64,000 bases of DNA from Taibaiella sp. (GTDB lineage: Bacteria; Bacteroidota; Bacteroidia; Chitinophagales; Chitinophagaceae). A program made the position numbers and the translations under genes. Numbering within the stretch: position 1 is the stretch's first letter; each line of letters begins with the position of its first letter. A model generated the notes under the pieces. The model had not been told where the DNA came from. It saw only the letters and a program-made list of their open reading frames with translations, and did no database searches. This document shows, one piece after another, positions 1 through 8,485 of the stretch. The DNA lies in NCBI GenBank assembly GCA_019739295.1, contig JAHHDV010000027.1, positions 1 through 64,000 of the forward strand, given 5' to 3'.

Positions 1-2
1 GG

Positions 3-581
3 TCAGAAGTATGTGGTGCGCTATATTATGACACTTTTGTCGTAATGCTCAGGCCCGATTCACTGTCGGAAGGTATCAGCCCTATGGAGACAGAGGTCTG
101 CTCCGGTGCATTATTAACTTTTACTTCAAATGGAGATCATACAGCAACTTACCTGTGGCGTAATGAAAGGGGCCAGATCCTGGGGACGGAAGCCTCCATT
201 CAATCGAATGTATATTACCCCGGAAAGGTTTATCTTGACGAGACCACCCGGGATGGCTGTACTTATACCGATTCTGTCACTTTCACCACTTACCCCTGCT
301 GCGATCTCCTGGTTCCCAATAGCTTTAGTCCAAATGGTGATGGTCTCAATGATGCATTCGGGATTGTGGCAGAAGCCGATAAGCGGATCGAACTTCTGCA
401 TATCTATAACCGCTATGGGCAATTGGTCTATAAAAGTACAGAGATGTATGACCGGTGGGATGGCACTTATCTGGGGGCGCCATTACCGGTAGGCGTGTAT
501 TATTATGTATTGCAGTACCGATGCTATAGTGCCGATGAATCCCTGCATACCATGAAAGGCGATATTACCTTGATGAGGTGA
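3..581 (+). CDS. C-terminal part of a T9SS type B (gliding motility-associated) secreted protein
   Basis: The reading frame is open from base 3, so this is the 3' end of a gene beginning before the window; the first ATG at 45 is internal. The visible 192 residues hold an Ig/PKD-like stretch with paired cysteines. They are followed by the CHU_C-type sorting domain: a CCDLLVPNSFSPNGDGLND block, an IYNRYGQLVYKS block, a WDGTYLGAPLPVGVYYYVL block, and a terminal KGDITLMR. In this family the tail directs export through the type IX secretion system. The function of the missing N-terminal part cannot be told. The same tail type recurs in the gene at 24397-26061. Confidence 0.85.
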   Translation, partial: SEVCGALYYDTFVVMLRPDSLSEGISPMETEVCSGALLTFTSNGDHTATYLWRNERGQILGTEASIQSNVYYPGKVYLDETTRDGCTYTDSVTFTTYPCCDLLVPNSFSPNGDGLNDAFGIVAEADKRIELLHIYNRYGQLVYKSTEMYDRWDGTYLGAPLPVGVYYYVLQYRCYSADESLHTMKGDITLMR

Positions 582-949
582 TTATCTTTCTCTTAAAAAC
601 TCTGCATCAAACTTCTGCATTCGCTTTCGAAAATGCCATAATACCAATTGGGTTTTCGGATGGAATGGTCTTCGGTAAAAGATTCATCAGTTTCCTTGAA
701 TTCAAATCAGATAAAAAGAAGATGAAGGAAGCGTTGAAATGGTCGGAAGAAAGCCTGAAGCTGGTATGCCCGGAAATGGATGAATGGGAGAAAATGATGC
801 AGCTCAAGGCACAGGCACAGTACTTTGCCGGAAAGAAAGAAGATGCCCGGGAAACTGCAGAAGACCTGGTCAGTACCCTTTCCACTCATAATAAAGACAC
901 GAAGCAAAGCCAGAATATACCGGACAAGATCAAGTCCCAGCAATTGTGA
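578..949 (+). pseudogene. Probable gene remnant with a TPR-like helical segment
   Basis: An open frame of 123 codons starts four bases before the upstream stop codon. The first ~45 residues look non-coding in composition. From about residue 49 the sequence becomes a plausible amphipathic helical pair (KEALKWSEESLKLV, then MMQLKAQAQYFAGKKEDA), resembling the TPR-like tails of thioredoxin-family or tetratricopeptide proteins. The 3' 88 bp is duplicated 200 bp downstream (1062-1149). I read this as the eroded 3' end of a gene whose 5' part is gone, not as an intact gene. I do not recognise the family. Confidence 0.35.
862..949 (+). repeat. Direct repeat copy 1 (88 bp)
   Basis: This stretch matches 1062-1149 at 80 of 88 positions by eye, and the second half (about 911-945) is identical. 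It encodes the end of the helical remnant, with residues reading LVSTLSTHNKD then QNIPDKIKSQQL and a stop. Copies are exactly 200 bp apart. Confidence 0.85.
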
Positions 950-1061
950 CAGCTTTGCCCCGCGCTGCACCAATGCGTATCCTGATTGCTCTTCTAAAGA
1001 TAAAGATAAGACCGGTTAAAACGATATTAACCTGCGGCATATACTACGCGATGAAGCAGGA

Positions 1062-1149
1062 AAACCTGGTGAGCACCCTTTCTACCCATAATAAAGACAT
1101 GAAACAAAGCCAGAATATACCGGACAAGATCAAGTCCCAGCAATTATGA
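1062..1149 (+). repeat. Direct repeat copy 2 (88 bp)
   Basis: Second copy of the 862-949 repeat. Most differences from copy 1 are in the first half and several are at third codon positions. The reading frame and the stop position are preserved. This suggests a tandem duplication of a gene 3' end that was coding when it diverged. The 112 bp between the copies has no recognisable gene. Confidence 0.85.
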
Positions 1150-1228
1150 TCATCCCGCAGCAGGGCCGCCGGCTTGTACACCAGCCAATGTTGCTTCCTG
1201 GAACCGGTTCGACACCATATCCTGCCAC

Positions 1229-2671
1229 TTAATCCTGTTGCGCTGATGTCTGAGCTAATCTTTTCAATATCGAAACAGAGACATCATCTACACTATTCCC
1301 GGAGTTACTCAGGACAACAATACCGATCCGGGCCTGCTTGTCAAATCCTATAAAACTGCTGAACCCGTATGTGCCCCCGTTATGCCAGATGAGACTGCTT
1401 CCCTGGTTCCAGGTGGAGCGTACCCAGTTGAGACCGCCAGGCGGGTCCGCTGAAGAGAAGGAGGTCTGCTGGTGCGATAAGGCAATATCTGTATTGATTT
1501 CTTTCATATTGGCCTCCAGGTAGCGCAACATATCAGGCAAGGTGGACTTTAACCCTCCGGCAGCTTCCATTCCATTGAAATCCCAGTAGTGGGCTTCTTC
1601 CCCGTCTTCTCCATATCCTGTAGCTTCCCGTTTTTTTTCCTCTTCCGAAAGAATAAATTTCGTATGCGGCATACCCAGTGGCGCTGTAATTACCTGTTCC
1701 AGTAACCGGTCCAGGGAGGTGCTATGCACGCTTTCCAGGATGATGCCCAGTAAAGCTGTCCCATAATTAGAGTATTCCGGGATGACGCCAGGTAGAGTGT
1801 CGATATGGATCGTGTTCAGGTAATGGAACATCATTTCCCGGGTATAATGTTTATAGGGGTTGTCGGCATCGTATCCGGCTTGGCGGTCCAGGTCCTCAGG
1901 TACCCTTGGCAGCCTTGAAGTGTGGTTGCTTAAGTGTCCCACCTGTATGGGCTGATGGTGAAACTGAAGGTTGGGATATTCCCCCGGGAGATATTTTCTT
2001 ATGTCGTCATCCAATCTTATCTTTTTTGTATTGACAGTATGAGCCAGCAGAATACCGGTAAACGTCTTGGTAATAGAGCCGATCTCATAAATGGTCTGAT
2101 CATCCGGCAAAGCCTGTGTAGTCCTGTCTTTCTCCCCGTAATGATACGTCTGTGTCCTGCCGTCTTTAATGATCCCGATACTGATCCCGCAGTTTCTTTC
2201 ATCCTGCAGGTATGCCCTGGCTATGGTATCTACCATGAGCTCTTCCTTTGTCCTCAAGGGATTATTGCTGTGTATCATCTTGCTGTGTCCCCGATTTGTT
2301 TCTTCCTTAACAGGCAGCCATTCCCATCCGATTACTTTATTCTTTTCATCCAGCGCTATATTGAGGCTAAGGGTGAGCTTTTCAAACCGGACATGATATA
2401 AGTAAACCGGCGCCTTATCTTCTATTAACCGGTAAGACTGAATGGCTCCTAACTGGCTTTTGAGCGCATGCTGAAAGAAATCGGTAACCGCAGCTTCCGG
2501 CATTTGCCTTTGCGCATCTTCTGAAAGCAGGTTATACAGCTCATCATACTTATCCTCATTATAATAGGCCTGGATGAGGGCGACGATCCCCTCGGACGAA
2601 CTTTTATCCTGTGCTGACATCAGGTGAAAACTACTGAGCATAATCAGGAGGTTGAGTAAAAAAGGTTTCAT
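1229..2671 (-). CDS. Beta-lactamase-family serine hydrolase with N-terminal DUF3887-like domain
   Basis: The 480-aa protein has an N-terminal signal peptide (about residues 1-20, ending MSAQ), so it is exported. Residues ~25-120 form a small domain like the DUF3887 domains that precede some serine hydrolases. The rest is a class C beta-lactamase/D-aminopeptidase fold. It has the nucleophile motif S199-I-T-K202, a Y300-S-N302 motif and a H430-N-G motif near the end. Members cleave D-amino peptides, esters or beta-lactams; the substrate here is unknown. It lies 36 bp downstream of the XRE regulator gene on the same strand, so it is probably the third gene of that operon. Confidence 0.85.
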   Translation of the reverse strand: MKPFLLNLLIMLSSFHLMSAQDKSSSEGIVALIQAYYNEDKYDELYNLLSEDAQRQMPEAAVTDFFQHALKSQLGAIQSYRLIEDKAPVYLYHVRFEKLTLSLNIALDEKNKVIGWEWLPVKEETNRGHSKMIHSNNPLRTKEELMVDTIARAYLQDERNCGISIGIIKDGRTQTYHYGEKDRTTQALPDDQTIYEIGSITKTFTGILLAHTVNTKKIRLDDDIRKYLPGEYPNLQFHHQPIQVGHLSNHTSRLPRVPEDLDRQAGYDADNPYKHYTREMMFHYLNTIHIDTLPGVIPEYSNYGTALLGIILESVHSTSLDRLLEQVITAPLGMPHTKFILSEEEKKREATGYGEDGEEAHYWDFNGMEAAGGLKSTLPDMLRYLEANMKEINTDIALSHQQTSFSSADPPGGLNWVRSTWNQGSSLIWHNGGTYGFSSFIGFDKQARIGIVVLSNSGNSVDDVSVSILKRLAQTSAQQD

Positions 2672-2707
2672 ATGTTTACAGGATTTTAATTTTAATATTA
2701 ATTAATT

Positions 2708-2908
2708 TTAATCTTCATCTTCCAGTATAAATATCTGTTCTACAGTGCTATGAAAACAGCTGGCAATCTTAAGTGCCAGGATAGTGGAAGGAATGTATCT
2801 TCCCGTCTCGATAGAATTGATCGTCTGGCGGGAGACAGACACTTTATGTGCCAGCTCCTCCTGGGTAATGTTCATCCTGGCCCGTTCTACTTTGATGGTG
2901 TTCTTCAT
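2708..2908 (-). CDS. Small XRE-family (Cro/CI-type) transcriptional regulator
   Basis: A 66-aa protein that is almost entirely a helix-turn-helix domain. It has the classic spacing of RMNITQEELAHKVSVSRQTI followed by NSIETGRYIPS, and ends in an acidic EDED tail. This is the short YozG-like form that in many bacteria is co-transcribed with a small membrane protein. The start codon overlaps the stop of the upstream membrane gene (ATGA at 2905-2908), so the two are translationally coupled. Two TTTACA-N3-TGTAAA inverted repeats upstream of the operon are the natural candidates for its binding sites, which would make the operon autoregulated (inference). Confidence 0.9.
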   Translation of the reverse strand: MKNTIKVERARMNITQEELAHKVSVSRQTINSIETGRYIPSTILALKIASCFHSTVEQIFILEDED

Positions 2909-3318
2909 TTCGTTCTGTAAAACAGGTTAAGCAGGAAATCTTTTGCATACAGCTGGTAATAAAACAGGAGCAGGTATAGTACCAACAGGAAATTAACCTG
3001 ATACTCAAAGGGCAGCCATGATGGATCCTGCTTATAAAAAGCAATCGCTTTCATGGTCACTCTGAGGAATATCAGTAAGAAAATACTCCATTGCAAAGAG
3101 GTAAGCCTGCAGTACTTCGCTCTTTCATCCTCCCTTTTTTCCCGGGCACCTGCTATAAATAACAAACCTGCCAGGATAGTGATCTGGATATATAATCCCT
3201 GGACATGGGCCACATCGTCCGGGTCGTAAGGATAAGAAACCGCATAGCTGTATCCTCCGATAAACAGCATCAGCCCTATCCATTTAAAATAGTTTGGAAA
3301 TAAAACGTTTGGGATCAT
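2905..3318 (-). CDS. Small four-helix membrane protein (DUF2178-like)
   Basis: The open frame reaches 3402, but the first 28 codons run through the operator repeats and a -7 promoter box. I therefore place the start at the ATG at 3318, giving 137 aa. There are about four hydrophobic segments. A charged AREKREDERAK stretch after the second helix resembles the RDER motif of DUF2178-type membrane proteins, which typically sit next to XRE regulators. The role is unknown; sensing or modulating the regulator is a guess from context. It overlaps the XRE gene by 4 nt. Confidence 0.7.
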   Translation of the reverse strand: MIPNVLFPNYFKWIGLMLFIGGYSYAVSYPYDPDDVAHVQGLYIQITILAGLLFIAGAREKREDERAKYCRLTSLQWSIFLLIFLRVTMKAIAFYKQDPSWLPFEYQVNFLLVLYLLLFYYQLYAKDFLLNLFYRTK

Positions 3319-3334
3319 AAGAAATAAATACATG

Positions 3335-3342
3335 CAAATGTA
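3335..3342 (-). promoter_or_regulatory. Candidate -7 promoter box (TACATTTG)
   Basis: On the minus strand this reads TACATTTG, an exact match to the Bacteroidota TAnnTTTG -7 element. It lies 17 bp upstream of the ATG at 3318 and directly below the paired operators. It makes the ATG at 3333 unlikely as a start. No good -33 TTTG is present at the expected distance, which would suit a regulated promoter. Confidence 0.5.
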
Positions 3343-3349
3343 AGTATGT

Positions 3350-3385
3350 TTTACAAATTGTAAAGTATATTTTACATTTTGTAAA
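3350..3385. promoter_or_regulatory. Paired inverted-repeat operators (TTTACA-N3-TGTAAA)
   Basis: Two 15-bp palindromes: TTTACAAATTGTAAA at 3350-3364 (perfect arms, one central base) and TTTACATTTTGTAAA at 3371-3385 (one arm mismatch). Their centres (3357 and 3378) are 21 bp apart, two helical turns, as expected for cooperative dimers on one DNA face. They lie at and just upstream of the -33 region of the membrane protein/XRE/hydrolase operon. Binding by the XRE protein is inferred from position. Confidence 0.65.
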
Positions 3386-3390
3386 AAAGA

Positions 3391-3415
3391 AAGAACCGGC
3401 ACAAAACCGGTTCTT
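3391..3415 (-). terminator. Rho-independent terminator after the HmuY-like gene
   Basis: A 9-bp perfect stem (AAGAACCGG with CCGGTTCTT) around a 7-nt loop, with T-rich flanks on both strands. It lies 75 bp downstream of the stop at 3490 and insulates that gene from the operon starting at 3318. Confidence 0.65.
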
Positions 3416-3489
3416 TTTACTTTATATCTGGGTTTGCAAGGTTCAGTGGCTCATTAAACCTTTGCTCCTGATCGGTTAGATCTGCTTTA

Positions 3490-4797
3490 TTATTTTACGA
3501 TCAGCTTCTCGGTCATCTGGAACCCTTCCGCCTGAACGTGTACCATATACATACCGGTATTCAATCTGCTGATGTCCATTACCAGGTTTTGGAAACCGGA
3601 GTTGATATTTTTATGGTATTGAGCTACAGTCCTGCCGCTGATGTCCACCAGGGTAATGACCGCATTGTCGATAGACTGACGGGCATCGATTAGCAGGTTA
3701 ACGCTTCCGGAAGCCGGATTCGGAGCCAGAACAAAATTGCTGATCAGCTCATTTTGCTGCTGGATGCCGGTAGCAGGCGCTTCATATACTTTACGGATCT
3801 GAAGACCTATTTTCACATCTGTACCGGAAGTGCCTTCAGGGAAATAATCAAAATATACCTGCCAGATATCACCGGCCTGGTCATCACCTTCCAGTGCCTG
3901 GATGAAATAGCTCAAGCTGTCAATCAGCTCCCATTTGAATGTTTCGTAGTTCAATACCTTGAAATTACCACCGATGATGTTTCTCACTGTATCATTATAA
4001 CCTTCTACATCTTCATAATCCGCATCATCCGGAACCAATGGACTAACTGCTGCAATAGATACGGTTGGACCAGTCAGCACACCGGTAATACCAAATACAC
4101 CTTCCATACCTCCGTATACGTCACCATACTTCGTCGCCAGAAGATGCCACTGACCTACTTTAGGCTCCCTGCTGAAATATTCCCTGTCTTCCAGGTTGAA
4201 GAAAAAGAAATGCTCGTCTGAATAGCCTTCTTCGTGCGGTTCGATATAGTAAGTACCGGTATCGGTACCATCCAGGTTGGCCACTTTGATGGTCCATTGC
4301 CTTCCGGCCGGATCAGTAGTAGCTTTATATTTCTGAATCAGGACCTGGTAGGCGCCGTTGGCATTGATATAAGCAAAAACGGTATCCCCGTTGATAGAAT
4401 GGTCATCAATATTATAATATCCCCAGGTATCGCCGAATGCACCGCCATCCCAATATTCTGGCTCATTGTTCAATGGAGTCAGCCCTGCCGTATCCGCTGT
4501 CATATCCGCTCCGAAATCTGCTGCCGGTCTCGGTAATTTGTACAGCTTGCCATTTAACCCTGTACCGAAGTTATTGGTAGCCACCACATACCTGAAGCCG
4601 TTACCGGAACCGGGGATCGCCAGGTCCCAGTCACTGTTGGATACGTTCTTTACTTCCCCTTCATCCAGGTGAAAATAAGAATCCTCGATATAGCCTAAGC
4701 CCGTACCCATAGTATCCGGCCGCCAGTCGTAGGTTTGTGCCATTAAAGTACCGCTAACACATACAGCACCCGTAAGAAGAATAGATTTCAATTTCAT
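3490..4797 (-). CDS. Secreted HmuY-like protein with T9SS type A sorting domain
   Basis: The 435-aa protein has a signal peptide (about residues 1-20, ending LMAQ). Near residue 57 is a SDWDLAI block followed by a FRYVVATNNFGTGLNG block, similar to the start of HmuY-family domains (a WDIAF-like motif then a Ser/Gly-rich strand). The last ~75 residues are a type A T9SS tail: NFVLAPNPASGSVNLL, then ISGRTVAQY, then the terminal MTEKLIVK. Haem or other ligand binding is possible by family analogy only; no TonB receptor adjoins it. It appears monocistronic, with its own terminator. Confidence 0.75.
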   Translation of the reverse strand: MKLKSILLTGAVCVSGTLMAQTYDWRPDTMGTGLGYIEDSYFHLDEGEVKNVSNSDWDLAIPGSGNGFRYVVATNNFGTGLNGKLYKLPRPAADFGADMTADTAGLTPLNNEPEYWDGGAFGDTWGYYNIDDHSINGDTVFAYINANGAYQVLIQKYKATTDPAGRQWTIKVANLDGTDTGTYYIEPHEEGYSDEHFFFFNLEDREYFSREPKVGQWHLLATKYGDVYGGMEGVFGITGVLTGPTVSIAAVSPLVPDDADYEDVEGYNDTVRNIIGGNFKVLNYETFKWELIDSLSYFIQALEGDDQAGDIWQVYFDYFPEGTSGTDVKIGLQIRKVYEAPATGIQQQNELISNFVLAPNPASGSVNLLIDARQSIDNAVITLVDISGRTVAQYHKNINSGFQNLVMDISRLNTGMYMVHVQAEGFQMTEKLIVK

Positions 4798-5021
4798 ATT
4801 TTTCGCTTTAAATTTAAATACTTTGGAATTTGCTGCGAAATTAAAGGGTAACTATTCGACGGGATAACCAATAAAGGAATAAATACAACGTATTTTTTGT
4901 CATGAAGAAGCTGACAAATCATATTCATGCCATGTACTTTCCAGCTTGCTGCATATATCAAAGCAGCAACTTATTTACCATTTTAGGAGAATAAAGCTGG
5001 ATTATGAATGATTTGCTCCGG

Positions 5022-5534
5022 TCATTGAAGATACGGCTTAACCAGGAACATATAAATCGATCCCAGAAATATCAGGGAGATGACAGCAACCAGAAACGTA
5101 ATCGCTTTTTTCTGGCTCGCATTGATCACTTTCAGCTTATGGATCTCACTGGCATTATTGATGATATTCTCTACCCGGGAGAATGCGCTCTCTCCTTTTA
5201 CAACGTAATCAAAAGCGCCGTATTTCATCGTATCAATGGCTACTTCTATCTTATCCTGGCCGGAAAGCATAATCACCTGGGTCTCCGGGTTGGTCTCTTT
5301 GATGGCTTTTAATACCTGGACACCGTCCATCGCATCCCTATTGCTGCCACTGAGGTGGTAATCCAGTACGACGATCTCGGGACGGAGATGCATATCCTTC
5401 AATGCTGCTTCGCCGTTCTCATACACGTTTATGGTATACAAATACCTTTCTGTAAGAAAGTCTTTCAGCATTTCATTCTGTATAGGTTCGTCATCTACAA
5501 TAAAGACATAACGTTGCGGTACATTATTTGCCAT
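5022..5534 (-). CDS. Membrane-tethered single-domain response regulator
   Basis: The 170-aa protein has a CheY-like receiver at residues ~8-130. Its acidic pair is D14-D15, the phosphoacceptor is D58 (VVLDYH), the switch Ser is S91 and the conserved Lys is K113 (VVKGES). There is no DNA-binding output domain. Residues ~144-166 form one strong hydrophobic helix followed by KPYLQ, so the receiver is probably anchored at its C terminus with the bulk in the cytoplasm. It lies 64 bp downstream of the hybrid kinase gene on the same strand and is its likely partner. A C-terminally anchored receiver is unusual; the sequence gives no downstream target. Confidence 0.85.
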   Translation of the reverse strand: MANNVPQRYVFIVDDEPIQNEMLKDFLTERYLYTINVYENGEAALKDMHLRPEIVVLDYHLSGSNRDAMDGVQVLKAIKETNPETQVIMLSGQDKIEVAIDTMKYGAFDYVVKGESAFSRVENIINNASEIHKLKVINASQKKAITFLVAVISLIFLGSIYMFLVKPYLQ

Positions 5535-5598
5535 AGGAGCGAGCTAAATTTTTTTCAAGGACTAAATTATAAAAGAAATTGGTTATTTTAAAGTTTTT

Positions 5599-8304
5599 TT
5601 AAGATAATTCCTTCAGGCATTGCTCCATAACCAGCTCCAGGCGGTGGACCAGCCGCTCAATCGTATGATGGTGAGCACGCTCTCCCGCACTTTTTTCCAA
5701 TAGGAAAATATTGCTGATTTCTTCCTTTACCCCCATATACCCCAGCTGCGGCTTCAGCGAATGTGCTGCTATCTTCACACCTTCATAGTCGTTGTTGGCC
5801 AGGCTCTTCTGGATATCTTCCATCAACCTGGGTCCGTTCTTGAGGAACATCTGCTTATATTTATCCAGCTTGGCCCGGTCCCCTCCGGTAAAGCTGTTCA
5901 TAAAGCCCATATCTGTAATGCGGGCCGGGAGCACTACCTGCTCCGGAGGGAGCTGTTCAGGGAGCTCCTGCCGTCCCTTACTTTCTTCCGGCATACCGGC
6001 CTGCACGCCTGTCTGCAGCACATTGGCTACCTCTCTCAGGAATGCTTCGTGCCTGAAGGGCTTAGTGATGTATCCATTCATCCCGACACGGAAATACTTC
6101 TTGATATCTTCTTCAAATGCATTGGCCGTCAATGCTATGATCCTGGAATGTGCGATATCCGGATCCGGGGATCTGCGGATAGCCTGGGTAGCTTCTATCC
6201 CGTTCATCACCGGCATCTGTATATCCATGAGGATGAGATCATATGAATGCCCCTGCTCCAGCATGTCCACTGCTTCCTTACCGTTATATGCCCTGTCGAT
6301 CCGCACATTGGGCAGCAGCTCTTTCATGGTCTCTTCCGCGACCAGGATATTGAACTCGTTATCCTCTACCAATAGAATGCTCAGGTCCTTCAGCCCGGAT
6401 ACATCAATGGGCTGCCTGTCCTCCATATGCATCTCACCGGCGGAAGCCGTCTCGAACGGGATCGTGACGGTGAACGTGGTACCATGGCCCAGTTTGCTCT
6501 GTACTTCGATCGATCCGTTCATCAGCTCCGTAAGCTCCTTGCTGATCGTCAGCCCTAAGCCCGTTCCCCCGTATTTGCGTGCCGTGTCCGTACCTGCTTG
6601 TGTGAACGATTCGAATATCTTCTTTACATAATCCTCCGCGATCCCGATACCTGTATCGATGACATCGAAGATCGCCCTGCAGGTATCTTCCTTTTCACTG
6701 GATATGTGTACCCGGAGCATCACGCTGCCATGGTCCGTAAACTTAATCGAATTCCCCAGAAGATTGATCAGTATCTGGGAAAGCCTGGTGGGATCACCTT
6801 TCAGATATAACGGATGGTCGAACAGGGCATTTACCTGGAACTCCAGCCCTTTCTCTTCCGCGCGCAGGAATAAGGTATTGTAAATACCGTCTAAGGTACT
6901 TTTCAGCTCGAATGGGATCTGCTCCAGTACCACCTTCCCTGCCTCTATCTTAGACAGATCCAGGATATCATTGATGATCACGAGCAGGTTATCGGACGAT
7001 TTCTTGATGGCCTGCAGGTATTTCTCCTGTTCGGGTTCCGGGTTCCGGGCCAGAAGAAGATTGACCAGGCCGACAATGGCATTCATCGGCGTACGGATCT
7101 CATGACTCATATTGGCCATAAATTGCTGCTTGAGCTCCGCTGTCTTCTCTGCCACCTCTTTTTCCTTCTTGGCATAGAGTATCTGGTTCTTGATCTGTAA
7201 GTTCCTCAATTTATTAAGGGTAGCCTGCTGGAAGATCTGTTCTTTCAGTTTTTCAAACTCTTTGAGATGCATATATGCCTGAGGAAGATTGCCCAGGTGA
7301 TCATAAATCTGGGACAATATTTCATAATAGCTCAGCAGGTCACTTTTTCTTTGGTATTCCTCCGCCAATTGAAATCCTTTAAGGGCATGATCCAGCGACA
7401 ATTCATATTCATTCCTCTTCATGTACAGCTGGGCAATATAGAAGTAAGCCACGATCTCGTTCTCAAAGCTGTTGGTCTCTTTGGCCCCTCTCAGGCCCAT
7501 CTGCAGGTATTCCTGGGCAGCCTGTACATTGCCCCGCTTAAAATTCACCTTCCCCAGTCCGATTTTCGCCATCGCCAGATACAAGGGATTGCTGCGGGCA
7601 ATTTCAATAATTTTCTCAAAATAAAGCTCCGCATTACTATACTGCTCCTGCTTGAAATAAATGTTCCCCAGCGAGTTGTAGATATGCACCTGCTTATGGA
7701 TATCTTTATATTTTTCAAAAATAGGCAATGTCCTCAGGGCATACTCCAGTGCAGTATCATAATCCCCCAGGTCATAATAGAGGGTAGAAATATTGATCAG
7801 GTTGATCGACAGGTTGATCTCGTTATTGAGCGACTCATTGAGCGCCATACTTTCCTCGAAGTTCTTAAGCGCATTGGCGATATCGCCGAGGTCCCTGTAT
7901 ATCCTGCCAAAGTTGTTCATCACTTTCGCGATCAGGGTCTGGTTGTCATTGCCTTTAGCAATCTCGAAAGCTACCGTGAGCTCGTCCAGTCCATCCTCAT
8001 ATTCGCCCAGTATCCAATAGCATGCGCCTTTATGGTTATAGCCTTCTCCCATCCCGTCGATATATCCTATAGCTTTGGACTGCTCTATGATCTCCTCCGA
8101 AAGGATCAGGCATTGCTCCGGGTGATCCTGCCTGAGCTCCAGCACAGCCTCTACCAGAACGCGGATCCGTTCCGTTTCGGTCGTTGCCTGGTGGTATTTC
8201 GATTGGTACATTTCAGATTGTGCGATCTGGTCTAAATAAGTCATGCTGCTATTGATAAAAATCCGCATAAAATTATATAAAATACAGGAAGAATCCTTGT
8301 GCAC
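5599..8304 (-). CDS. Soluble TPR hybrid histidine kinase with receiver and Hpt domains
   Basis: Up to 901 aa; the true start is probably Met13 or Met21 of this frame. Residues ~45-350 are tandem tetratricopeptide repeats, and ~350-395 a coiled coil. The HisKA H-box contains H401 (MSHEIRTP). The HATPase domain has NLLGNSIKF, DTGIGI and YGGTGLGL boxes. The receiver has D648 and phosphoacceptor D694 (ILMDIQMP), and a C-terminal Hpt domain has H848 (AAHSLKPQLGYMG). I see no signal peptide or transmembrane segment, so sensing is presumably cytoplasmic through the TPRs. The domain order suggests an intramolecular H401-D694-H848 phosphorelay ending on the response regulator encoded downstream. Confidence 0.92.
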   Translation of the reverse strand: MHKDSSCILYNFMRIFINSSMTYLDQIAQSEMYQSKYHQATTETERIRVLVEAVLELRQDHPEQCLILSEEIIEQSKAIGYIDGMGEGYNHKGACYWILGEYEDGLDELTVAFEIAKGNDNQTLIAKVMNNFGRIYRDLGDIANALKNFEESMALNESLNNEINLSINLINISTLYYDLGDYDTALEYALRTLPIFEKYKDIHKQVHIYNSLGNIYFKQEQYSNAELYFEKIIEIARSNPLYLAMAKIGLGKVNFKRGNVQAAQEYLQMGLRGAKETNSFENEIVAYFYIAQLYMKRNEYELSLDHALKGFQLAEEYQRKSDLLSYYEILSQIYDHLGNLPQAYMHLKEFEKLKEQIFQQATLNKLRNLQIKNQILYAKKEKEVAEKTAELKQQFMANMSHEIRTPMNAIVGLVNLLLARNPEPEQEKYLQAIKKSSDNLLVIINDILDLSKIEAGKVVLEQIPFELKSTLDGIYNTLFLRAEEKGLEFQVNALFDHPLYLKGDPTRLSQILINLLGNSIKFTDHGSVMLRVHISSEKEDTCRAIFDVIDTGIGIAEDYVKKIFESFTQAGTDTARKYGGTGLGLTISKELTELMNGSIEVQSKLGHGTTFTVTIPFETASAGEMHMEDRQPIDVSGLKDLSILLVEDNEFNILVAEETMKELLPNVRIDRAYNGKEAVDMLEQGHSYDLILMDIQMPVMNGIEATQAIRRSPDPDIAHSRIIALTANAFEEDIKKYFRVGMNGYITKPFRHEAFLREVANVLQTGVQAGMPEESKGRQELPEQLPPEQVVLPARITDMGFMNSFTGGDRAKLDKYKQMFLKNGPRLMEDIQKSLANNDYEGVKIAAHSLKPQLGYMGVKEEISNIFLLEKSAGERAHHHTIERLVHRLELVMEQCLKELS

Positions 8305-8485
8305 GGCTGAATTACAATTATGATGCCGGCTAAAACCGGATTACCGGCGATCCAATGGTCAGCCAGGTGGGTTCATATTGTTTTTGTACCTTTCAGGCAT
8401 GGAAATGACCGGTGTTTATCTGTAAGTGCCGGTTGAACAACAATAGTCTGGCAGCGGATATTTAAAAAAATTCAAACGCCCCGAT

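Noticed and set aside
7267..8235. Long antisense open frame (322 codons, plus strand) opposite the histidine kinase
   Set aside because: It mirrors the TPR coding strand, has no family motif, and the minus strand encodes a clear kinase. It arises from codon composition.
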